A stretch of 64,000 nucleotides of DNA. Origin: Solen grandis (lineage: Eukaryota > Mollusca > Bivalvia > Adapedonta > Solenidae). This document shows positions 10,990 to 22,900 of the stretch, piece by piece (the stretch's first letter is position 1; every line of letters starts with the position of its first letter). Position numbers and translations under genes: made by a program. The stretch is from NCBI GenBank assembly GCA_021229015.1, contig CM037783.1, positions 22,453,289 to 22,517,288 of the forward strand, given 5' to 3'. The notes under the pieces are model-generated. The model was not told the DNA's origin. It searched no databases and saw only the letters and a program-made list of their open reading frames with translations.

Positions 10990-11200
10990 TTTTTTTTTTT
11001 TTTTTTTTTTTTTTAGTTATCTTTATTGATGTTGATTTATAATTCTCTATATTAAAATTTATGGAGAAATGAAATGATAGAAATGACAGGATATTTAAAT
11101 TATGACAATTTAATCATTCTGCAATAACCAATGCATTTCCCGAATTTAGACCGTTCACATCATTGTCTGCAAAATCAACTCCTAATATGTCAAACCCGTG
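10990..11200 (-). mobile_element. Possible retroposed 3' end with poly(A)
   Basis: Read on the minus strand, AATAAA (11027-11022) is followed seven bases later by an uninterrupted run of 25 A (11014-10990). A signal plus tail written into genomic DNA is what a retroposed, polyadenylated RNA leaves. No open frame was recognised in the 200 bases upstream of the signal, so the source transcript is unknown. A simple T-run is the alternative. Confidence 0.35.
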
Positions 11201-11644
11201 GTAGAAAAAACTGGGCATTATATATAGAGACAACATTCAGGTACATTGCCAATTATGGAAACCTTCAAAGGTAGTGGCACTCAGGTTTCTTACCCCAAGG
11301 CTTTTAAGACATCTTGGCTCAGGCCACAGAAAAAAAATATATATATGCCATATGATACAGCAGGATCCAGAATTTTTCAACTAGGGTGCTAAAGACATGA
11401 TTGTGATGTTATGCTAGGGGGGTGATTCTAGGATGACAGAGATGCATTCCGAGGGGTATCTGGAGGTGGGGTGGGGGGGGGGAATATGGTAGCTTTTTTT
11501 ATAGTTAGATATTTGATTTACATATTGAAATCTAAGCCTTGGGCTAGGTATTTCTATTGCTTGGGGTCGAAGTTTTTACGTCCGCCTATTTTTTTTTTCT
11601 TAATTTTTATGCTTTTTGTCCCTAAAATCAACTTCAATGATCCT
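11201..11644. other. No gene seen
   Basis: Non-coding, with a G-rich run at 11464-11482 and short T-runs. Nothing else was recognised. Confidence 0.45.
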
Positions 11645-11914
11645 TATTAGTCCCCTACCGGTGTTTACACTGGAGGGGACTTTGGGTTTGCCCTCTGTCT
11701 GTCTGTTCTTCGGAAATCTGTATCCCACGATACCTAAAAAAAACATTTAAAATTATATTATGAAACTTGGTATATGAATAGATGGCAGTATCGAGATTCT
11801 GCACGTCACTTTTTTTCCCCTCGGTCCAAATTTCTGGTTGCTATGGTACTGGAAAAAAAATTATGCACCTCACCGGTGGGGGACTCATGTGTTGCGTCCA
11901 ACACCAGTTACTTG
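11645..11914 (+). mobile_element. Small hairpin-ended (Helentron-associated-like) element
   Basis: Starts after TTATT with AGTCCCCTACCGGTG (11649-11663). Near its end it carries the inverted copy CACCGGTGGGGGACT (11871-11885), then a stem-loop GTGTTG-cgtc-CAACAC (11889-11904), then CTTG followed by TTTT. It has the same end grammar as the larger elements in this window but no internal tandem units. It encodes nothing. Confidence 0.6.
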
Positions 11915-13780
11915 TTTTCTTTTGTTTTGACAAGATTATTGACCCAGGCAGGCAGTTAGCCTAACCATCATTCTTTGGAAGGTACAGTACTTGACTCACA
12001 TTCTCCATAAAAATTTCTTGCATACATGAAACAAAGATGGTAGCCAGGGCTCAAACTCACAGCCCTCTAAACCAATATATATCTAGATCTGTGAAAATAT
12101 TTTTTCTGTATGATTTATATTGTCATTAATACAAATTTTATTGCACTGGCTGCAAAGCTTGGTTGTGAGTTCTAGTACAGCTGGGGGACTTTTTTGACTA
12201 TATTAAACCTCATTAAAAATAAAAAATAAATTGAAAAAAGTTTAAATATGAAAATGAAAGTGATTGAAGTTATTATTTTCTTTGCACAATACAGTATTAC
12301 ATTATATTTTTGGGCTCTATTAAAAAGCATAAATTGGTTACATTCTATTAAATTTATTAACACTGACATGTCTGTTATTGTCCTTTTGTTATTTTGAATA
12401 TGATTCCTTTCTATCTAAATACATATATTTATGTTCACCTTATAATCTGTAAGAGAGAGAGAGAGGACTGAAGCCATCTATAAAATCATAAAATAAATGT
12501 TAGGATTTTTTTCTTTTTCGTCGCATTTCAAAAGTGTATATAACATTGAGTTTGATTTGATCCTAGTTTATTAATTTTACTATAATATGCACAATAAATA
12601 CAACTTAAATTTATACTAATTGCTATCAGTCTGTGACATGCACACGCGTTTGACTGATTCAGATTAGAGCAGACACAAAGACGTTGCCAAGGTGACAGCA
12701 GAGATAAGTGTGATAGTGGGTGTTCTCACAGCAGAGGTCGGTCTGGATGGTTGGTCATTTAGCTAACTTTTATTTCAGTAAGGAGCTCACAATGGGGATT
12801 TCCACTACTTACCACAGGCATTTACCCAAACAAGGCAATTTCAGTCACCTAGAAAATTGTATGATCAGGCCAGTTGGTGGGGCTTGAGCCCCCTGACCCA
12901 TCCCCTCTCCCCCACCCCCTCCCGGGGAATCCAGGCCTGATACAGTACTGCTGTTTAAATATCACAATTTCTTGATAAGTGTGTGTAGTTTTGTTCAAGA
13001 ACACGCAGAAAAACAAATGATTAAGATTCAAGGGCTGATATGACATTGTACAAACTACAATAAATATGAAATACATCAATTTACTGCTTTTTCACTATTT
13101 TTAAAATGGGAGTGTGTAGCATGCATAGCATATACTCATCACCGAAAAATACTCAAAAAAAAAAAAAGTGCTGATAAAATCAATTTAATAAAGAACAACA
13201 AGCACTTTCTAGTTGGATCACGCTACATGCAGTATAAAGAACAAAAACTTCAAGAAGAAGTTCAAATATCATACTATCAGTGGACCTAAACTGCCCAAAC
13301 ATACCGTACGATAGGAATCCTCGACTGTAAACAGTTCCTAATGCCAAAGATTTTTTTTTTCAATTTCTGAATTAAAATTCCAGATCTGAAATTCTGAAGA
13401 AAAAATCTCTTCAAACACATGAAAAAAAAATCAGAGACTTGGCACTGTTGGCTACTAAGTTATCAAGTTTAATGAATTATTGTGTAATGTGCAAACAATT
13501 AAATGTCTTAAATGTCATTTTGTGTGTATGCAACTGACATGGTTAATCTATATTTTAAATTCCCAATTTTGCCAAAAACAAAGTGTATATTCCCAGTTCA
13601 GAGGTACATTGTATATATCCCATCATATTATTGCTCAATATCCTTTTTGTTTTAATTTATTTTGGGTCATTTGATAATTGAAACCCCATACACATCAATT
13701 TTAGTATCAACATACACTGCTGTCTAGTCTGTGTAAAGGGTGTGTTGATAGTAATTTGCAAACTTGGACATTCTTTACAG
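11915..13780. other. Upstream of ORP1; no exon recognised
   Basis: A 5' UTR exon and promoter of the downstream gene are expected here or further upstream, because the first coding exon begins at a splice acceptor. None could be fixed. Minor features: a GA run (12452-12466), a C/G-rich patch at 12890-12930 flanked by ATCAGGCC and GGCCTGAT, and A-runs near 13156. Confidence 0.4.
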
Positions 13781-13953
13781 ACCAATGGATGCATGACTGA
13801 GGAACAAGATGGACAGTTTTGAATCAGACCAGGAGGACATGGCACCAGAGGAGGTGCTATTACAGTGTGCTAGACGCGGCCAGATAAACATCATCAAAGA
13901 AATTCTCAAAAACAGGAAAGAAGGGCATGTTGAATTGGACATCAACTGCAAAG
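13781..13953 (+). CDS. OSBPL1A: ORP1 exon 1 (coding from 13809)
   Basis: Acceptor TTCTTTACAG ends at 13780, so at least one untranslated exon lies upstream. The 28-base leader holds three short upstream ATGs. It codes residues 1-48 (MDSFESDQED to DINCK) and ends in phase 1 at donor AAG|GTAATT. The first residues form the helix preceding ankyrin repeat 1. Confidence 0.92.
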
Positions 13954-16900
13954 GTAATTGTGAGTTGAGTTGATAGAAGTGGGTCAAACCTCGTTGTTGC
14001 CCAAATTTCAAGCTAGATGAGCCATTAGTAAATATTAAACCAAAAAGAGAATAAAAGAAGATTTCAGTAAGTTTTACACCGTGACTCCTTGCTGAATGCC
14101 AACTGAGCTATAGACAGTACGTATTGAAAGAAAACTGCACTTTCAGATCCTGACTACACCCTGCAGGCTGATCATGTTTTATGTCAGTTTTTGTATGTAA
14201 TGTTCTATTAGTTTTCAGATTGGAAATGGTATAAATGAGGGGGAGAGAACTTGAGCTTGGGAATAATTAGTATTCTGGTAATACCTCTTCATTTTTTTGA
14301 TGTAGAACATGTACATTTGTATCATTGAAGAGTTTTACCATGTTTCAAACTTTCAACTTGCTGAACTGGTGGCCTTATCTGCCATAGAATTTCTTTTCCA
14401 GCTATATAATTCTCATTTTTAATGACATCAAGTTAATGTGGAGTTATGTAATGATCTTGCATAGTTTTAACCGGGTTTTCCCATGGAAATATCTTGTCAT
14501 TTAAATTTTGAAAAGTGGGCAGGTGACTGGATTGTTTACTTTCTTTGTCAAGACCATAACTTTGTCATAAATTGAAATATTTAAGATTTACTAAGTATAA
14601 TTGTTTAGCATACTGGTAATTAGTTGCAGGTGCAGACTCTGGTTCATAGCCGTTCTAATAGAGTTATATGTCAGAAATTGTGCATGTATTATTGGCCCTG
14701 TTTTGGCTATACTGCACCTGTCAGTGTTTTGCCCAATGGCGGGGGTCGTGAGCATACATGCGGGCCTTTGACCTGGCTCTCTGATGTCTGACACAGCATA
14801 ATGATGAAAGGGAAAAGTAAGGCATAAAGCATTTTCTACGGGTTCTTTTCAGGAACTCAGAAGTCTAACAGGGGATGGACCCCCCTGCATCTAGGGGCAT
14901 ATTTTGGCCATGTGGATGTTGTCCAACTGCTGCTAGAGGTATGTGACCTGGAAATGTGAGGGGGTTGGGAACCAGGGCCATGTTTTATTTAATATCATTA
15001 GTGAAGAGAGATTTTGGCATAAGACATACTCTGTAGCATTATTCCCTTAACCTAAGACTGTTTTTTAAAAATGCTATAAGGAAAATTGGCACATAAGCAT
15101 GTATTATACACATTTATGTAAATATTTTTGCTTATTTCTGAGAGAATTAATATTCAAACTACTTCAAATATATGTTATTTGGACATATTACCCCACCAAA
15201 ATTTTTGTTCTTAACAAGGGTTTTCCCAGTCCCCCCCCCCCCCAATCCCCCATTTTTCCCCTATCAGGTGCAACCATTCTTAATCTGAAAATGACAATTT
15301 GCATATACTACAAGGGGTGTTCATAAAATTCCCAGACTCTGCTTTAATATTACATTCAGGTTTTAAGATTTTTTTTTACAATACATACTTTACTTGAAAC
15401 ATTAAGTACATGTATTATAGAACAAAATTAGCAAAATATTTATTAACTATATTTTTTTTCAAAGAGTCAGTCAACTCTATTTTTGTTTTTTATAATGTGA
15501 CTTGCAAAAGTAGTTTAAAATTGGAAATGATATCATTAAATGACCAAAGAGACATCAGATTGTAATACAGTTTTAGCACAAAAAATTGTATTAAATAAGA
15601 AACTCAGATATAGCTTTATAAAAACAAATTGCACATGCATCAAAGTGCTCTGTGTTGTGAAGAGTACATCAGCATTGTGACCATGTAACAATGTTTATAT
15701 ATGTTACAAACAAATAAATATTTTAGTTATAGATGCAATATAATTCAACAATATGTTTGTTGAATTTTGATAAAGAACATTCCAATCTGGGAACTTTATG
15801 AATGGCCCTCACAAATCTTACATATTCCATATATTAATTCTAGCTTTAGAAAATTAATGAATATAAATTTGTAATTTCAAGTAACATGTCAACATTTGTA
15901 TTCTCTGAATTTGACTTAACTAATTGTTCCATCCTTGTTGGATGTTGGATTTATGAATTATGAATCTTCTGTTTTTTATTTGATTGTTTCCTGAACATTT
16001 ATTTTTTCATCTGTCAGCATGGAGCGAAAGTAAATGAAGTAAACAATATTGGGGACACACCCCTCCATCGGGCAGCACACACCGGGCGGTTGGTTAGTAC
16101 TGTGTCTCTACTACATCTACACTTGTCTTGCAGTATAGTAACTATGATAGACACCAGTTGCAAATGTTGATACATGTATAAACTTTAATAACTTAGTATC
16201 CCTGTTTACAGATATCTGGCGTAAAAAGTATCACAGAAATGAATAAATTAATTTGTTTGAACTGGCAGTAAAATGAATGAAACAGAGACTTACTTTGTCC
16301 GTAAAGGTAGAGTAACTTGATTTATTGAAGGAGGTTGCCATGGAGTTGCTGAAACATGGAGCTGATGTCAGTGCTATAAATGCTGAAGGACAAACAGCAA
16401 AGACTGTAACTAAAAATGAGGAGATTATCCGATTAATCCAAGGTAATATGATTGTTTGATTATGTACATTTGACACATGTGTCTATTACATTCTTATATA
16501 ATGGTTCTCTTGAACTTATGATGACATTTATGCTTTGTATATTATTGTTTGTTGCAAACAACTATTGTGTTGAGAATTATTTTGTGTCAGTTTTGTGTAA
16601 TATCTTGCTAGAATGTTTTGTCAAAGTTTCAAAGTAGTTTTGAAATGTGTTCAGCTACAGAAGAACATGAGGTGTCCCTATTGGAGGAGGAGTTCATGTC
16701 TTCAGTCAGACAGGGGGAAGTGCTCAAAGTTGAGGAATTGGTACATACCTTTTTACCCCCTTTCACTCTTCTCTTCTCTCTTTTTCTCCATTTTCTCTGT
16801 ACTCTGTCTTACCATTTCCCCTTTTTTTCTGGTCCTGCTCCAAATTGTTTTTCTCTGTTTTTTTGTGATCTCTGTGATCATCAGTGAACTAAACAAATTA

Positions 16901-19900
16901 ACCATTAATTCATTGTAAAACTTGCAAACAGACAAAAAGACATAATTAATTCACAAACAGGAGTAAAAACACAAATAAAATTATTTATGATTAGATATTA
17001 GAATGTGTTGCACATTAAAACTGCACATCCATTGGTTTGTGACCAGGTGTCCAGCCAACGACTCAGTGTGGGCAAATGTAAAGACAGTTTTGGCAACACC
17101 CCACTTCATGTGGCAGCACAGGCGGGACAAAAGGAAGTGGCCATTTATCTTCTTCAGACAGGGATAGACTCTAGCGTCAAGAACAAACAAGGTAGCTGGC
17201 TTTCTATAGTGGGAAATGGATATAATTACACTAAAAAACTTCTGACAAAGCCAGAAGTCAAAATTATCTTGGTGAAATCTCATTTGAAAATATGGATTAA
17301 TAGGTCTGCCAATATGTAAATATGTTGACATATAGCAAGAGAATTCTAGCATTTGTTTAGGACAATCCCCTAATTTTAGATTCACAAAATTTAATTTTAA
17401 GTTGTTAACCCACATACTAAGCCAATGAGTTGAAGTAAAAAGCCACAATGCATATATTTGAGAGATAATATTTCCAATGTATGATACAGAATGTCAATAA
17501 TGGTATAACAATTGATGTATTTAAAAGAAAATAAGCAATATAACCCAGATACATTGCAGTAAGAGTTTTGACAAGGCTTCCTAAGAATATGAGTAAAAAT
17601 TTGTGCAGAGCACAATGAAAATTATCTTAGCTGTATTTCATCATGCTCTGCAGGTGTTTAAACCCATGTTGTTTTTTATGCCCCCCTTCGAAGTAGAGGG
17701 GGTTTATTGCTTTGCTCATGTCGGTCGGTCGGTCGGTCCGTAGGTCCGTCGGTCTGTCGGTAGAGCAGACCTTGTCCGAGTGATAACTTTAGTTCTATTT
17801 GACCTTTAAGTCTCAAACTTCATATGGTTGTTGCTCATGGTTAGTAGATGACCCCTATTGATTTTGGTGTCATTACCTCAAAGGTGAAGGTCACAAGGTC
17901 ACATGTTGTGTATGTATAATACCAGACCTTGTCCGAGTGATAACTTAAGTTCTATTTGACCTTTAAGTCTCAAACTTCATATGGTTGTTGCTCATGGTTA
18001 GTAGATGACCTCTATTGATTTTGTTGTCATTACCTCAAAGGTCAAGGTCACAAGGTCACATGTTGTGTATGTATAATACCAGACCTTGTCCGAGTGATAA
18101 CTTAAGTTCTATTTGACCTTTAAGTCTCAGACTTCTTGTGGTTGTTGCTCATGATTAGTAGATGACCCCTATTGATTTTGGTGTCATTACCTCAAAGGTC
18201 AAGGTCACAAGGTCACATGTTGTGTATGTATAATACCAGACCTTGTCCGAGTGATAACTTTTTTTAACATATACTTAATAGTAATTAATAAAGAAGACCT
18301 CTATGGACTTTAGGGGTCAGTACATTGTGTTAAGGAAGCATTGTCCAGCTGAAAACCTTTGCTTCAAATATTTTACAGTTGTTGCATATCAATAGGAATG
18401 ACAATGTTCTTTCACTTAAACCTTTGTGGACTTGTGTAAATATTTCTCCAGCCCATTTATTTCAGTAAATGTTTAGTTCCACATTTTAGCACATTATATT
18501 TTCACTCAAATTTTTGAAGTTTGAGAATTTTTTGTGACAAGCCAACATTATGAAGGCAAACTCCTTGCATGTAATATAGCTATATATATATATTATGACA
18601 TATGAGGGGGGCATATATGTTTCACAAACATTTCTTGTTTTCTATATCCTGCACTGGGCCAGTCTTTACAGTGAATGCCTATAGCATATTGAAATGGGTA
18701 AAAATTTGTTGCCTCAGAAATGAGCCAATCTTTACAGCAAATCCTTGCAACGTTATGAGACAGGTGTCTTTTTTGCAGGTTTAAAACTGGACACAAGATT
18801 TGGTATATTTTTAGGAAAAATTATGCTGAACAACGCTGAAATTTACCCAAATGCGTTATTTTTGGTTGTCACTGTTTTACAGCACTTAACCTTCATTTAT
18901 GGACACAGTTGAACTACTGAAGTGTATGAAAACATATGTAAAAGCTGTAATGCACCATACAGGATGCTTACCAATGTTAAATATTTTAGTATTACATAAA
19001 ATAAGATTAATGTTGAAAATGGTAAAAAATATGTTTTTTCGTCTTTAAGGTTTGTAGTTCAGTAAAATGTTTAATCTGTTTTGTTTAATATCAGTACACC
19101 TGTAGTGTAAAATATGCGTAATATAAGACCATCAATATTGATAAATAATTCAAAGATAATCAGTATAGTTAATTAAATAGATTATACTAATGAGCTATCA
19201 ATTAATAATCCGCAGAAATCGTAAACATTTAAACTCACTAAAAGTGATTTCATTCAATTATGAAATGTCAAGTAATTTGAATTTTTCATTAAAACATGCA
19301 GATTTATTATGTTTTTATTGATTTTTTTCTGATTTAATTCAATATATCCTGTATCTCCAGAAGATTGAAACTTAAAAAAAACAAATGGAAATTCTTATAT
19401 AACCCGAATATCAAATTACATTGTAAGTCACTTTCATGAAACTATGTAAGTTAAATACTTCTATTTGGGGGTTATTTTTCTAAAATTAAATGTTTTCAGG
19501 GTTCCTACGATAAAAAAGGGCCAGGTTTAGAGGGGAGAAAAAATTTACCTGTTTACCGTAAATACAGGCATTCACTGTAAAGATTTGCCTGTTTCTGAGG
19601 CAACGATTTTTTAACCTGCTTCACTACCTTACAGATGTGCAAAGGATATTGCTCATTTTCTGTTAAATACAAGATAATGAAAATTCTATATCAGATATGG
19701 AAATATAATCTCTCAAATATTTGTTCAGCATCGCAACATTCTTCTACAGCTCATACACTTAGAATGTGGGTTTCCTGTAAGTTTATGACTTTCGTCCTAA
19801 ACATAACACTAGTATTCTTTTGCCAGATTCAAATATATTAGATATTGGCAGACCTTTTACTCAGTGATATGTTTTCAAATGAGACATTTACCAAAATGAT

Positions 19901-22900
19901 TTTGAGTGTTTGCTTTGTAAGAAGATGGCAAATTTCTAAGTGACCAATTAGAAAAGTAGTTCAGTGTATGGTTTTATTCTCCTCAACAGTTTAGGGCAGG
20001 ACTGTGTAGTGGTCTTTAAATACATAGTGTCCCTGAAAATGAAATGATAGAAGAGACTGGTTTGTTTTTGCCCAATGTCGAAAACAAAAACCTAAAAACG
20101 TAGCATGTGATTAATTATGGATTATTATGGTATGTTTTAGTGGTAAAGAACTATATAATTTTATGCAAGTATGTTTTGAATATTGTGTAAGAAACGACAA
20201 GAAATTATTGCATGTGTACTGTAGGATTTTTGCCACATGAGGTGGCCAAAACTGACCAGATGAAGCAGTTATTACACGTCCAGCCCAAGAAAGATGTTAT
20301 CAAGCCACCACCGCGGTTTGAAGGAGCCTTGATAAAGGTTGGTTCAAATATATTCTGGAAGAAAAGAGACTGTTAATGTCTTATGCCTTCACTCAAAGTA
20401 ATCTTGGATCATTCAATTTCCCAGCAGACATCTCATTATTTATGTTTGCAATACATGCATTATTATACTCTACATCAGGAAGTTTGGTATATATAGGACT
20501 CATCAGGTCAGTCTGTCTGTCTGTCCCATGCAAGTGCCAAGACTGTATCCTCTCCACCCTAGAAACTCTTAATTTCTCCAGAGGTTGCTTATGACCAGAG
20601 GGCAATTGATCAACTGTTGGTTTCCATCCCAGTATTAATCTCTATTAGACATTCAAGTATTATTTCACTATGTTGTAAGGTCACTGACTGATACTTTGTA
20701 TGTCATATTTTGGTTACAGAAAAGGTTTGTTGGCGCCAATCCAGTGTGGGCAGTGTTGGAGAGAGGAGTCCTGTCCTTCTTCAGAAACAGGTAATGTGGT
20801 GCTGCCTGTCACAGGTGTAAGATAGTGAGTGGCTGGAACCAAGGGGAAACCCTTGCTGATGAATCCGACTGTCATAGAAATGATCAGTCAGAATTAATTA
20901 GGATTATTTTTAGGTGTTTTATATCATACTATTCTTAATCTTACTGATTTTTTTTAAATTGTTTAAATAAGCATAGATTGAATGTTTCTAGAGTGAGTGA
21001 ATTTACATTCCTGAAGAATATCATGAAAATAAAGTATCAGGTCCTGGTGGCCAAGTGGTTAGAGCATCTGTCCTTGATCTGGAGGTTGTGGACTTGATCC
21101 CCGGCCAAAAGATATCAAAGTCTTAAAAATTTGTACTGATATAGCTTCTTTGCTTTGGGCTCTGCATACAAGGGTTGTTCCAGGACTAGTTGGCCCATTA
21201 TCAGGATCACATGTCTAAGGTGTGATACTGTAGTGTGGCAGCACTATATCTGTCAGAAGTAGACCTAGTATCCAAATGACTGAAATACTGCCAGCTGAAT
21301 GTTTAACCCAATAAACATCAAAACCTCAACAGTTCTACTGTACAGTGCAGTTTGTTTATTAGAAGTGGTGGGGACGAGCATGCGTTTCGTTTGAATGAAG
21401 CAGATTGTTGCTGTCTCATGAGCATAACCCTCACCTTATCCTGTTACCCACTTGTTATTCAGTGCATGTACTAAATATATCAAAATATTTATATTCTTTT
21501 CATTTGATTGATATTTACTCCTTTGTTTATTTTGTAAAAGACAGCATGTCAATCTGTCCTGACTCTCTGAACATCTGTGTACATCTCAGTTGCCAGGACT
21601 TTTAGCAGTCGATGATTCTCTGTATATATATCAGCTTATGTGAAAATGACAATGCTTTGTTAGAGCCAACAGTTCAACTGTCAATATTTAGATCCACTGC
21701 CCCAGTGAATAAACCGGTAAACCAGGCACCCTTAGAACAATCGGAAAACCCGGCACCACCAGAACGAGGCGGATCGCACGCTTCACATGCTAGTGCACGA
21801 GCACATATAAGGATACAGTCGTCTGTTCCATACAGACGACAGCGTGCAAGTGTATCAAGCAGAGACCGGAAAAACATTAAATCCAAATATAGTGTAACCA
21901 ATCATATAAGGATGCAGTCGGCTGTTCCATACAGACGACAGCGTGCAAGTGTATCAAGCAGAGACCGAAACACATTAAATCCAAAAATAGTGTAACCAAT
22001 CATAGGTATAATGATAGAGACATAGGCAAGGAGAGCAGGTCAGTCCTCGTATCTGTAAATAGCACGGTGGAGGGGGAGCAACCAGGGCCATAGGCGGGGA
22101 CGGAGAAGGTTCGGTTAAGATGTTGTTGTATTGGGGTTTACCGTCGCTGCGATAGTATTTCAATCATATGGCGACGTCCAGCTAATTACAGGTTGAGGAA
22201 GACCCCGAGTACACAGAGGTACCCGGGTAAAACCACCGACCTACCGCAAGCCAGCTGGAAGGCTTCCTCAAATGAAAAATCCAAATTCCCAACCAGGATT
22301 CGAACCCACAGCGGTGAGGGGCTGAGAGATTTGTTGTCCACGACTGTAACCGCTCGGTCACGGCAGCCCCCGATGGTTAAGATGTGCACTTCTGAATATT
22401 AATGGACTTGTTACAAAGCATGTAAATAAGCTGTAAACCGTATTTCAGAATAATGACATTGTTTTATTCACAGAAACATGGACGAATAATATGAGTGATC
22501 TAAATGTAGAGGGTTTTGAGTGAGTTGCTTTACATAGAAATGAATTGAAAAAGAATAGTAAGAGATGCTCAGGGGGTATTACAGTATATATTAAATACAA
22601 GTATGTTTCAGAGAAAACATTTGTATATCAGAGTAATGATGAAATACTGTGTATAGGCATTGCAGGGGATTGTTTTTCGTTAAGCAATGATTTATATTTT
22701 TGTTTGTGTTATGTTCTTCCAGAAGACAGCAGTAGACAATCTGTGTCAGAATCCTATGTGTTTAATCGTATTCTTGACTTTGTTACGGGTTTAGAATCAG
22801 ACCTTACTGGAGGATAAATCTGATAAAATGTGATGATATGAATAGTCCTACTTCTGATAAAGATGATTTTGTTGCAGATGATGAAAGCATACATATGTTC

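Noticed and set aside
16613..16918. Frames of 101 and 89 codons reading through exon 5 into the intron
   Set aside because: They use ORP1 exon 5 plus intronic pyrimidine-rich sequence. The splice donor at 16741 and family alignment show where coding stops.
17675..18640. Simple cut-and-paste TIR element with TATGCCCCCC ends
   Set aside because: Similarity between the two copies extends past the GGGGGGCATA motif through a hairpin to CTTG, so the inverted motif is subterminal on one side.
22280..22371. Functional tRNA gene (minus strand)
   Set aside because: A and B boxes are present, but the arms do not fold as a complete tRNA and the sequence continues into a SINE body with a target duplication.
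22193..22402. 69-codon frame with an apparent TRIRTHSG text
   Set aside because: It is the antisense of the SINE's tRNA-like head, not a protein.
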